Program-made: the position numbers and the translations under genes
The notes under the pieces: model-generated
The model's input: only the letters and a program-made list of their open reading frames with translations
Databases searched by the model: none
Told to the model about the DNA's origin: nothing
Source of the DNA: Candidatus Gastranaerophilales bacterium
GTDB taxonomy: Bacteria; Cyanobacteriota; Vampirovibrionia; Gastranaerophilales; Gastranaerophilaceae
DNA: 55,566 bases
Assembly: GCA_947589255.1 (NCBI GenBank)
Contig: CANQAL010000002.1
Coordinates: forward strand, 1 to 55,566
Direction of reading: 5' to 3'
Part shown: positions 46,291 through 53,677 of the stretch, in pieces
How positions within the stretch are numbered: the first letter of the stretch is position 1
Layout: every line of letters begins with the position of its first letter

Positions 46291-46989
46291 ATGAAAGTAA
46301 AAGAATATTTCAAACAGGGTTATGACAAGCAAACAACAAAAAACTATAAGGAAGCTATCAAAGATTACAATAAAGTTATTGAGCTTGATAATGGTTTTGA
46401 ACGGGCTTATGTTCAAAGAGGTTTTTGCAGATTTCAATTAAAAGATTACAAAAGTGCCTTAAATGACTTTAAAACCGCTATGGCATTAAATCCCAATGAC
46501 GCAAGAACATATTTAAATGCAGCTTTTATATTATTTGAACAAAATATCGGAACTAAAGATACATTTTATCTTGATAAAGCAATTGAACTGAATTCTGATG
46601 ATATGGCAGAAGCATATTATATAAGAGGAACAATTCGCTATGCTAATTTAAATAAGTATGAGCTTGCAATTGAAGACTTTAAAAAGGCAATAGAAATGGA
46701 TTTTTGTTCCGATATTTGCTATTTAAGAATTGCAGACTGCTACAGATGTTTAGATGAACTTGATAAAGCTCTTTTGAATTATTATAAAGTATTGGAACTA
46801 AAACCGCAGTCCTACTATAAGGCAGCGGCTTTAGGCAACATCGGTTATATAAAACATCTGTATGGGCTTTTTAAAGATGCTATGAGGTATTATAAAAAAT
46901 CCAAGAAAACAAACCCTAACTATAGAGTTCTTGATGAATTTATTGATATGTGCAAACAGTCTTTAAGAGAAGAAAGGAATAATACATAG
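46291..46989 (+). CDS. Tetratricopeptide-repeat protein
   Basis: A 232-residue cytoplasmic protein composed mainly of TPR units, each with the A/G/Y/L-x-A-x-x-F pattern (AIKDYNKVIELDNGFERAY, ALNDFKTAMALNPNDARTYL, AIEDFKKAIEMD, ALLNYYKVLELKPQS, AMRYYKKSKKTNPN). At least five repeats are visible. ATG 46291 is chosen behind AAGGGGTG rather than the in-frame upstream ATG 46192, which lies in the DUF4186 remnant. It precedes the peptide-modification genes and shares their promoter motif, so it may scaffold them, but this is inference. Confidence 0.75.
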   Translation: MKVKEYFKQGYDKQTTKNYKEAIKDYNKVIELDNGFERAYVQRGFCRFQLKDYKSALNDFKTAMALNPNDARTYLNAAFILFEQNIGTKDTFYLDKAIELNSDDMAEAYYIRGTIRYANLNKYELAIEDFKKAIEMDFCSDICYLRIADCYRCLDELDKALLNYYKVLELKPQSYYKAAALGNIGYIKHLYGLFKDAMRYYKKSKKTNPNYRVLDEFIDMCKQSLREERNNT

Positions 46990-47158
46990 TATAATAAATT
47001 TTTTAAAACCCTTGTATCAATTAAGTTTCAAGAATTTGGGAATATGAACAAACTGCGCTTATGCAACTTGACAAGGGTAAGAGCATAAACTTACAATATT
47101 TTTACAGAAGGATGTATTACTTTATTTAGGTTGGTGTATAAAAAAAAGGAGAATAAAA
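46990..47158 (+). promoter_or_regulatory. Promoter region of the radical SAM/SelO-like cluster
   Basis: It holds CAACTTGACAAGGGT (47064-47078; TTGACA 47068-47073) with TACAAT (47092-47097, 5 of 6 to TATAAT) 18 bases after it. ACCCTTGT (47008-47015) is the exact complement of ACAAGGGT (47071-47078), so a long-range inverted repeat is possible. The 5' leader would then be about 55 bases to ATG 47159. Confidence 0.5.
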
Positions 47159-47315
47159 ATGCTTAAAATTTCAAGAATTGCAAGACACACAGTTATTACA
47201 ATGGGGACATGTCCCGAATATAGCGAAATTATGTGCGGAATTTTGTATAGATGTTGCTAAAATACAAGCTTTTTTACTTGGCGGCTTTAATTTATTGAAA
47301 AAACCAATTGGGTAA
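47159..47315 (+). CDS. Small ORF with frame conflict, candidate peptide precursor
   Basis: ATG 47159 has an excellent AAAGGAG site 7 bases upstream, but its frame yields only 33 residues of atypical composition. The other frame, entered at TTG 47178 and ending at TAA 47315, reads like a real protein end: LLQWGHVPNIAKLC, then AEFCIDVAKIQAFLLGGFN, then LLKKPIG. It has a Cys-x3-Cys pair. Removal of one T at about 47169-47171 would join ATG to this frame and give about 51 residues. It may be a precursor peptide for the modification enzymes next to it, a frameshifted gene, or the 3' end of a lost gene. Confidence 0.4.
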
Positions 47316-47348
47316 TTCGGCAGTGAAGGTTTGCAGATAGGAAAATTT

Positions 47349-48263
47349 ATGTTTGATTTCTTAAAGTACAGTAAATTTAATATATTAAATAATATTGAAC
47401 TAAGCAAACGGTTTATGCCAAAAGGATTGGATTATGAAAAACATCTTGCAACCTGTGTTTCAACAAGACATGGACGTTCTTTTGCAATAAAAGATACGGA
47501 TTATAATTGGATACTTGTTAAAGGCGGAGGTTGGAACTATAATGGTCCTGTATTATATCGTTCGCCTAAAGATGCCGAATGGTTTTGGGGTGTTTTTGAT
47601 GAAAAGTATGCCGTTAGAGAATCAGCCGTCAGCAAGTCTTTGGAAAAAATTTCAGATGATTTCCCTAAAGTATTGTATTATAAACGTTTTGAAGATTATG
47701 AATTGCCGAAAGAATATGAATTTATTAAAACAATCAAGCATACTGACGGAACTCTCGTACATCCTTGTTTATTATATACACAAGTTAAAACACCCATAAG
47801 AGTAGCTGATTTAGCTTTTTTTAAAGATGAATATAAAAAAGAAATTATAGATACGTACAGTGACTACTGGAATATCACTCCAAAAGACTTTGCAGATACC
47901 TTTATTAAAGTTTTAGCTCAACATGTAGGAATAATGCACAAAAACGGATTTATAAATGATTCTTTGGAATACTCCAATATAACAATATTAGGCGAGATAA
48001 TAGATTATGAATGGATAACGGCTCCTGATATTCTACTGCCTGACGGCTCATCCGGTAAAATAATACAACACGAAAGAAAAGAAAAAGAAATTTTCTATGC
48101 CGTTGAAGTTGTTATCCTATTAAAATCAATGCTCTACGAAGAATTTAACTTCTATGAAATATACCAAAAATTTATTGAGGAATATAGAAAATACAACGAT
48201 GAATACGTAAAATCAAATGAGAATATAAAAAAAATACTAAATAAGGAAAGGTTTATACTATAA
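47349..48263 (+). CDS. SelO-like kinase-fold protein
   Basis: A 304-residue cytoplasmic protein. It resembles SelO-type protein AMPylases, which have a kinase fold and bind ATP in flipped orientation. ILVKGGGWNYNGP (K58) matches the SelO QLKGAG loop; AVRESAVSKSLE matches RSSIREYL; TPIRVADLAFF matches the RVA-SF motif; SNITILGEIIDYEW (N209, D218) matches NMSILG-TIDYGP. The residue before N209 is Ser208 where SelO has its proposed general-base Asp, so activity may be altered. It is about 60% of normal SelO length. ATG 47349 is chosen behind AGGA; the alternative TTG is at 47331. Its stop abuts the maturase start directly. Confidence 0.6.
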   Translation: MFDFLKYSKFNILNNIELSKRFMPKGLDYEKHLATCVSTRHGRSFAIKDTDYNWILVKGGGWNYNGPVLYRSPKDAEWFWGVFDEKYAVRESAVSKSLEKISDDFPKVLYYKRFEDYELPKEYEFIKTIKHTDGTLVHPCLLYTQVKTPIRVADLAFFKDEYKKEIIDTYSDYWNITPKDFADTFIKVLAQHVGIMHKNGFINDSLEYSNITILGEIIDYEWITAPDILLPDGSSGKIIQHERKEKEIFYAVEVVILLKSMLYEEFNFYEIYQKFIEEYRKYNDEYVKSNENIKKILNKERFIL

Positions 48264-49664
48264 ATGACTCAATTGATACAACCAAAATGGCTTGCATATC
48301 AAACATATAAATTTGGAACGGAAGACAGCAAAACATTTATTTCTAACGAAAGACTACACGAATATGTTTTATTGGAAGGACTTGCTTCTGATTTATGGAA
48401 AGTTATATCGGATACTCAAGATTATGACGAAGTTAAAAAGTGGGCGACAAGTAAAGGACTGGATAAAGAACTGGATGGATTTATAGATGAACTTAAAACT
48501 CAAGATCTTATATTAAACAATATAGACAATATAACAAATATAGAAGCCAACATTCAGCCTGTCGGTTGTGATAACGAAGAAGAAACCTTAAAACTCGAAG
48601 ACGATATGATGAAATGGTGCTTTAAAAACGGCTATCTGTATTCATTATTTGTAGAGTTAACATATAATTGCAACTTAAAATGCGTACATTGCTACAATCC
48701 TAAGAATGTAAGCAGTACTTATATCAATTTAGACAAAATGAAACAAATAATTGATGAAGCAAGAAAACTCGGTGTATTTAAAATTACATTCTCCGGCGGT
48801 GAATGCACTTTAGATAAAGACTTTATTGAAATAGCAGAATACGCAAGGAATAAACGTATGTCTGTCGAGATATTTACTAATGGTCAAACATTATATGATA
48901 ATCCTGAATTGTTGAAAAGAATAGTAAATCTCTACCCTTATAGGATTGGTTTGAGCATGTACAGCTTGAATGAAAATACTCATGAACAAATTACATCCGT
49001 TAAAGGCTCTCATAATAAAACATTGAGTGTAATTAAGGAACTCAGAGCAAAGAATGTTAATATCCAAATAAAGAACTTCTTGTTAAACATTAACTGCAAA
49101 GATTGTATATCCGTTAAACAATTTGCCAATGAGATACAAGCAAATACGGCAGGTGATACTTCATTAACACCTACAATTGAAGGCGATACAAAAAATTTTC
49201 AATATATTGTCGGGGAAGAAGATTTGTATGAACTCTACACAAACCCGAAATCTCCTTTGAATGTCAAAAATACTTTTAAACGAGATATAAATAAATTGCT
49301 AAATGAGGGGTTATGCTCCGGCGGTAGTTTTAGTCTTTGTATAACTCCTACATTAGAAGTTCATCCTTGTGTATCATTACCGATTAATTTAGGCAACTTA
49401 AACGATATTAGTTTAAAAGACATTTGGCAGGGTTCTGTAAATAAAGATTTAAACAGCAAACTTTATCAGTGGCAACAAGTTTCTTTCAAAGACCTTAAAG
49501 AATGCTATAAAGAAGATTACTGTGCGTTTTGCAGCTATTGTGCAGGCATGGGAATGTTAGAAAACGGATATTTAAAGAAATCCGATGTCTTATGTCGTCA
49601 AGCCAAAATTAAACAAAAAGCATATAACGATTTGAACAGCGAGAAAGAAATGCAGGGAGTATAA
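48264..49664 (+). CDS. PqqD-like/radical SAM/SPASM peptide maturase
   Basis: A 466-residue enzyme. Residues about 25-85 form a PqqD-like winged helix (YVLLEGLASDLWKVI, then acidic helices), a RiPP recognition element. The radical SAM domain has C136-x3-C140-x2-C143 (CNLKCVHC) and FSGGECTLDKDF. The C-terminal SPASM region has CSGGSFSLC, VHPC, and CYKEDYCAFCSYC for auxiliary Fe-S clusters. This layout is typical of enzymes that cross-link or otherwise modify ribosomally made peptides, as in sactipeptide, quinohemoprotein and mycofactocin pathways. It is directly coupled to the SelO-like gene and ends five bases before a small membrane peptide gene. Confidence 0.85.
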   Translation: MTQLIQPKWLAYQTYKFGTEDSKTFISNERLHEYVLLEGLASDLWKVISDTQDYDEVKKWATSKGLDKELDGFIDELKTQDLILNNIDNITNIEANIQPVGCDNEEETLKLEDDMMKWCFKNGYLYSLFVELTYNCNLKCVHCYNPKNVSSTYINLDKMKQIIDEARKLGVFKITFSGGECTLDKDFIEIAEYARNKRMSVEIFTNGQTLYDNPELLKRIVNLYPYRIGLSMYSLNENTHEQITSVKGSHNKTLSVIKELRAKNVNIQIKNFLLNINCKDCISVKQFANEIQANTAGDTSLTPTIEGDTKNFQYIVGEEDLYELYTNPKSPLNVKNTFKRDINKLLNEGLCSGGSFSLCITPTLEVHPCVSLPINLGNLNDISLKDIWQGSVNKDLNSKLYQWQQVSFKDLKECYKEDYCAFCSYCAGMGMLENGYLKKSDVLCRQAKIKQKAYNDLNSEKEMQGV

Positions 49665-49668
49665 GAAA

Positions 49669-49782
49669 ATGAATTTGTTTGACTATTTTAAAAGGATTAT
49701 CCATAACTTTGTTGCAAAGCATGTAGTAGCAGTCTTTGTGATTTTTTTGATACTTGTTATTTTTGCAATAATTACAGGGTAG
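49669..49782 (+). CDS. 37-residue single-TM peptide
   Basis: ATG 49669 lies just after the maturase stop. The peptide has a short polar, positively charged N-terminus (MNLFDYFKRIIHNF) and a single TM helix (VVAVFVIFLILVIFAIITG). A GGGAG ribosome site is a little far away (about 13 bases). It could be a small membrane protein, a leaderless substrate or an export-linked factor. Too short for family assignment. Confidence 0.55.
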   Translation: MNLFDYFKRIIHNFVAKHVVAVFVIFLILVIFAIITG

Positions 49783-49786
49783 GGAA

Positions 49787-50200
49787 ATGATTAGAGTTAT
49801 TATTTTGTGTTTAATATTATTTTACTCGTGTTGTGTATTTGCTTATGATACAAATATGTCCCCTGAACTATATCGCAGCTATGGGAAACAACAACAGAAA
49901 GCGAAAGATTCTAAGGGTAACACTGTTCTTATAACTCCTCATTATGAAAATTATACGGACAGAAATCAGAATGTTTCGGAAAAGATTGTTGCAATCTATG
50001 ATAAACACAGTCCTGCATACGGTTACAGGTATGTTCTTTATACTCCAATAGGTTCATATGTGGGTCATCATAAGATAATGCAACGCAGCCCCAACGGCTA
50101 TGGGTTTACACCAATCCCCGATGGCGGTGAAGGAAGCCAAACACCCTGTTTTAAGACAATACAAGAAGCAAAACACTTTTATTATCCTCAATGGTATTAA
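49787..50200 (+). CDS. Secreted hypothetical protein
   Basis: A 137-residue protein with a signal peptide (RVIILCLILFYSCCVFAYD). The mature part is rich in Tyr, Gly, His and Pro, with segments YVLYTPIGSYVGHHKIM and GYGFTPIPDGGEGSQTPC. No family is recognised. It begins four bases after the membrane peptide and precedes the basic protein gene, all on one strand. A secreted accessory protein of the cluster is possible. Confidence 0.6.
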   Translation: MIRVIILCLILFYSCCVFAYDTNMSPELYRSYGKQQQKAKDSKGNTVLITPHYENYTDRNQNVSEKIVAIYDKHSPAYGYRYVLYTPIGSYVGHHKIMQRSPNGYGFTPIPDGGEGSQTPCFKTIQEAKHFYYPQWY

Positions 50201-50209
50201 GGAATAATT

Positions 50210-50764
50210 ATGAGCAAACACAAATTAGCCAAAAACAGTAAAAATGAACTTACCAATACCGATAAAAGCAATAAGCCTGCTAAAGTATCAAAAGATACAA
50301 AGTTAGCATCCAAGAAGAACTACCTTGTTAAAACTGCAAACGGTGCTATAGCACATTGCGTAAATACAGGTAAAGGGCTTGTAAAATTAACAAATAGAGC
50401 CTTAACAATAATCGGAAATAAATTAAAAGAAGTTGACTGGGAAAAGGTTATATTAACAATATTGAAAAACTTATTTTTCACAACTCAAGCAGCAAATAAG
50501 GTTTATTACAGAGAAATTAAAACTTATAATACAAAAGAGCAATATCAAACTCAAGAAAACCCATACCAAGAACAAATACAAGGAACTAAAACCGATAGCA
50601 TAGAAGTTAATAAAATAAAAGGAATATCAAATAAAGAACAAAAGAGCATTAAGAATAACAGCAACATTAAAAGTATTGAGAACACACAAAATAGAAGCAT
50701 TTTGAAGCCTCAGCAAAATTACTTGATGATAGAAAAGCAAAATAAACAAAAGAAAGAGACATAG
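50210..50764 (+). CDS. Basic, Asn/Lys-rich hypothetical protein
   Basis: A 184-residue protein with high Lys and Asn content and low complexity at both ends. The middle (about 75-100) has a hydrophobic-amphipathic stretch (VDWEKVILTILKNLFFTTQAA). No signal peptide or known domain is seen. Its stop overlaps the start of the J-domain gene by one base (ATAGTGG), so the two are translationally coupled. Confidence 0.6.
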   Translation: MSKHKLAKNSKNELTNTDKSNKPAKVSKDTKLASKKNYLVKTANGAIAHCVNTGKGLVKLTNRALTIIGNKLKEVDWEKVILTILKNLFFTTQAANKVYYREIKTYNTKEQYQTQENPYQEQIQGTKTDSIEVNKIKGISNKEQKSIKNNSNIKSIENTQNRSILKPQQNYLMIEKQNKQKKET

Positions 50765-51729
50765 TGGAAGAATATATAAAGTTACTTGATTTGCCTTATG
50801 AATTTGATTTATCGGATTTAAAGAAAGCATATCGCAAAAAAGTATTACAATATCACCCTGATAAAGCAAATAATGAAGCAGAAAGAGTCGGATATGAAGC
50901 ATTGATGAAAAAACTCAATGAAGCCTACGATTACTTAAAAGACTATTTAGAACACCATGATGGCAAGTATTCTAAGGCAAATGAAAGCACAAACAGCTAC
51001 AATGATTATTCAACCGATAATACGGATAATTCAGCACAAGAAGATTACCAAGAAGAAGATTATCAAGAAGAAAATGAACAATATACGCAAGAAGAAAACT
51101 ACGAAAATATAGATTATATAGGCAAGATTATAGATTTTTACAAATCAATGTTTAATCCCATAAAGGTTTATAAGGTATTCAAAGAAATATACGGCAAAAA
51201 TCCTAAATATACAATTATTGCATTTATTATAGCATTGCTATTCATACCTCTTTGGAACAAGTTTACTGATATTGTATATCCGAATAGCAGCCAAACCTAT
51301 ACCCAAGAATCAAAACAAGAAACTAAACAAGAAATTCCCCCGCAGAATATTCCTCAAAATAACACTATAAATCAGCAAAGCAGTTCTCAAGAGAACAATA
51401 AAGATATATATAAAGGTGTAGCAAGAAGCGAATGGAATGTATATATGAGGGATTTGCAAAGCCAAATTAAAAGGAACTGGTCATTACCGCAAGATATAGA
51501 AGCAAGCAAACCTGATAATGCTAAAGTGGTAACACTATTTAAAATATCAAAAGAAGGAAGTTTAATGAGTGAACCTGTTATAGAAAAATCATCAGGGATA
51601 GAAAGTGTAGATTTATCTTGTATTAAAGCAATAAAACTGACAGCTCCCTTTAGACCGCTTCCAAACGGTTTTACCGGTGAATATCTTGATACATCTTTTA
51701 CTTGTGAAGCTTTAAGACATTATAATTAG
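50764..51729 (+). CDS. J-domain/TM/TonB-C fusion protein
   Basis: A 321-residue protein from GTG 50764. The N-terminal J domain (about 1-62) has YHPDK with the HPD motif that activates DnaK-type Hsp70s. An acidic Gln/Glu linker, a single TM helix at about 153-170 (TIIAFIIALLFIPLW), and a Pro/Gln-rich spacer follow. The C-terminal domain (about 220-321) matches TonB/TolA C-terminal folds: VARSEWNVYMRDLQSQIKRNW, VVTLFKISKEGSL, and CIKAIKLTAPFRPLP. A J domain in the cytoplasm joined to an energy-transducing type domain in the periplasm is an uncommon combination; TonB/TolA partners (ExbB/D) are not seen. Confidence 0.7.
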   Translation: MEEYIKLLDLPYEFDLSDLKKAYRKKVLQYHPDKANNEAERVGYEALMKKLNEAYDYLKDYLEHHDGKYSKANESTNSYNDYSTDNTDNSAQEDYQEEDYQEENEQYTQEENYENIDYIGKIIDFYKSMFNPIKVYKVFKEIYGKNPKYTIIAFIIALLFIPLWNKFTDIVYPNSSQTYTQESKQETKQEIPPQNIPQNNTINQQSSSQENNKDIYKGVARSEWNVYMRDLQSQIKRNWSLPQDIEASKPDNAKVVTLFKISKEGSLMSEPVIEKSSGIESVDLSCIKAIKLTAPFRPLPNGFTGEYLDTSFTCEALRHYN

Positions 51730-51783
51730 ATTAAAAACACTTGCTTTTCAGAGAATATACATTTACTAAATTAAGGAGATACT

Positions 51784-52017
51784 ATGAAACAATTATTGAT
51801 GGGTTTGATTATAGGTTTAACAGCAGGTTTAATATGTACAGGATGCTCAATGGCTAATGCACACATAACGTCAGACCCCATGCAAGTTATATTAACCGAA
51901 AGAAACTTTGTTAACACTACAAAAGTTACAACGGAAGACGGAACATATCGTATATTTACTATTGAAAGCACAGACGGTAAAGGCGGCGCCGGAATTAGTG
52001 CGGTAAAAATAAAATAA
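51784..52017 (+). CDS. Small lipoprotein-like protein
   Basis: A 77-residue product. The N-terminus MKQLLMGLIIGLTAGLICTGC has a possible lipobox with Cys in CTGCS, though the -3 position (Cys) is non-standard. The short mature part is beta-rich (TYRIFTIESTDGKGG). AAGGAG (51774-51779) precedes the ATG. It closes the cluster. Confidence 0.55.
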   Translation: MKQLLMGLIIGLTAGLICTGCSMANAHITSDPMQVILTERNFVNTTKVTTEDGTYRIFTIESTDGKGGAGISAVKIK

Positions 52018-52052
52018 TTATTTCATAATAATAAAGTATAATTAAAAATCAA

Positions 52053-52143
52053 AAATGGACAGTGGACATGGCTCATACCTAAAAATCCCAAAAGCTTCCT
52101 GAAACGTACCAGAGAAGTATGCAAAGCTGTGCGTAGAATTTAA
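52053..52143 (+). other. Possible gene fragment
   Basis: A 29-codon stretch reads QWTWLIPKNPKSFLKR and TREVCKAVRRI to a stop, without a start codon. It looks like the end of a lost gene. I cannot name the family. The rest of the 155-base gap before hipA holds nothing recognisable. Confidence 0.25.
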
Positions 52144-52172
52144 AATGACTTTCAGATTAAGATTTAAATAAA

Positions 52173-53279
52173 TTAATTAAACAATTTCCTGCATTTTTCT
52201 TGAATGTCGAATGCAATATCTTTAGCAAATTTTTCTTTTAGTCCTATATTTTTTGCAACAGCTAAAACATCATCTAAAGCCGGATTTTTCCCTTCCCCAT
52301 TTATTGTTGTTGCATGTTCACCGTTAAATGAAGAACTATAAGTTAAATCGTATGCAGGAGATAGATGCCATTCTTTTTTGTTACTATCATACAAAAAAGA
52401 AAAGTTTTTTGAATGGTCATCTCGATTGTGAGCAAATACATTGAAACACATTAACCTATACAATTGTTCAATATCTTCATAATTTCTTGTAAGTTCAAGT
52501 GTAAGTTTCATCAATAAATTGTAATCAAGATTAGGAAACCTGTGACTTGTTTCTAATAGTCCGCTTGCCGATACCATATGCACTTTTTGACCATTTTTAC
52601 GGTCAAATCTTTTTATACCAAAATAACCTGAGCAATTTTCTGATGGAAAAAGTTTAGTTTCAGACATTTTAATTCCGCAGTCTTTCGCGCATAATGAATA
52701 TTGATACTCTTTTTCGCCAATATTTTTAGGATCAGTTGATGACGGAAATTTAATTATCCAATCTTCATTATCTATAGATGTTAAAATTTTTGGTCGAGTC
52801 CCACCTGACGAACCACCTAATTGAAAAAGTTCATCTAAATTGTCTGAATCCTGTGATTCTAATATTTTTGAACATTCTTGTGCGAGAACATCAAGATCAG
52901 AAGCATTGTTTTCTGTTTTAAACTTATGTTCGGGTTTATATGTTAAAGCACCCATCCCGCATTCTTGAACAATTGCCAGTCGATTGATATTGTCAATTTC
53001 AGAAGGATTTATTTTGTTTTTTAAAAATAACCTGTCAACAAGTAATCTTCCCCAACCATCAGGCAAACTGTCATTAAAGACTCCAAACAACCCGTCAAAA
53101 GGTTCATATTTAGGGATAAAAACTTTTTTAAAAAGCGGTAAACTAAAAGGCGAGATGCTAAACCCTTTATTTAACCAATCAGAATCGTATTCAAATGCAA
53201 CAACTCTTTCGTGTGTTTTAGCAAGAGTACCAACTAAAATATCATTATAAAATACTTTTAAATATTTATAGTTGTCCAT
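52173..53279 (-). CDS. hipA: HipA-family toxin Ser/Thr kinase
   Basis: A 368-residue kinase of the HipA family, which arrests growth by phosphorylating targets such as tRNA synthetases. The N-terminal subdomain has DGLFGVFNDSLPDGWGRLL; the P-loop-like segment is LGGSSGGTRPKIL. Catalytic elements are FNVFAHNRDDHSKNFSF and SPAYDLTYS. It is somewhat shorter than E. coli HipA. The start overlaps the antitoxin gene by 14 bases, as usual. Whether the toxin is active cannot be told. Confidence 0.93.
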   Translation of the reverse strand: MDNYKYLKVFYNDILVGTLAKTHERVVAFEYDSDWLNKGFSISPFSLPLFKKVFIPKYEPFDGLFGVFNDSLPDGWGRLLVDRLFLKNKINPSEIDNINRLAIVQECGMGALTYKPEHKFKTENNASDLDVLAQECSKILESQDSDNLDELFQLGGSSGGTRPKILTSIDNEDWIIKFPSSTDPKNIGEKEYQYSLCAKDCGIKMSETKLFPSENCSGYFGIKRFDRKNGQKVHMVSASGLLETSHRFPNLDYNLLMKLTLELTRNYEDIEQLYRLMCFNVFAHNRDDHSKNFSFLYDSNKKEWHLSPAYDLTYSSSFNGEHATTINGEGKNPALDDVLAVAKNIGLKEKFAKDIAFDIQEKCRKLFN

Positions 53280-53550
53280 TTATAACCTCATCAATAGAAT
53301 TATAGGTTTTTTGCGTAAATAAGTTTTCAAAATCTTTCTCTAAATTAAGAGCAATTAGAATTTTTATCAATGAACTCAGTGAAATTTCATATTTTGATTC
53401 AAACCTTTTAACAGAACCAAGGCTAACACCTGATTTTGCAGCAAGTTGAACTTGTGAAATTTTAAGCATTTTTCTTTGCTGCTTAATCTTTAGAACAAAT
53501 TCTTTTGCAATATCAGTGGGCGGCTTTGGATTAAAAAGAAAATTATTCAT
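53266..53550 (-). CDS. hipB: HipB-like XRE antitoxin
   Basis: A 94-residue DNA-binding protein with an XRE helix-turn-helix (ISQVQLAAKSGVSLGSVKRFE). It is the first gene of the minus-strand operon with hipA. It should bind the toxin and repress its own promoter, which carries two TAATATATTA boxes (53554-53563, 53595-53604). Confidence 0.85.
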   Translation of the reverse strand: MNNFLFNPKPPTDIAKEFVLKIKQQRKMLKISQVQLAAKSGVSLGSVKRFESKYEISLSSLIKILIALNLEKDFENLFTQKTYNSIDEVINGQL

Positions 53551-53553
53551 AGC

Positions 53554-53606
53554 TAATATATTATATTATTTTTACTAAAATGTCAATATATAGATAATAT
53601 ATTATC
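53554..53606 (-). promoter_or_regulatory. hipBA promoter with paired palindromic operators
   Basis: On the minus strand TTGACA (53586-53581) is followed by a -10 such as TATAAT (53565-53560, 15 bases) or TAATAT (17 bases). TAATATATTA (53554-53563) overlaps the -10 region, and GATAATATATTATC (53593-53606), a perfect 14-base palindrome, lies just upstream of the -35. The two copies are 41 bases apart, consistent with cooperative HipB binding. Confidence 0.6.
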
Positions 53607-53677
53607 CAAAATGCAACATTAAAAAGATATGTTGTATTCTTTGAGATTGAGTTGTTCTAAATTTTAAACTTGCATTA

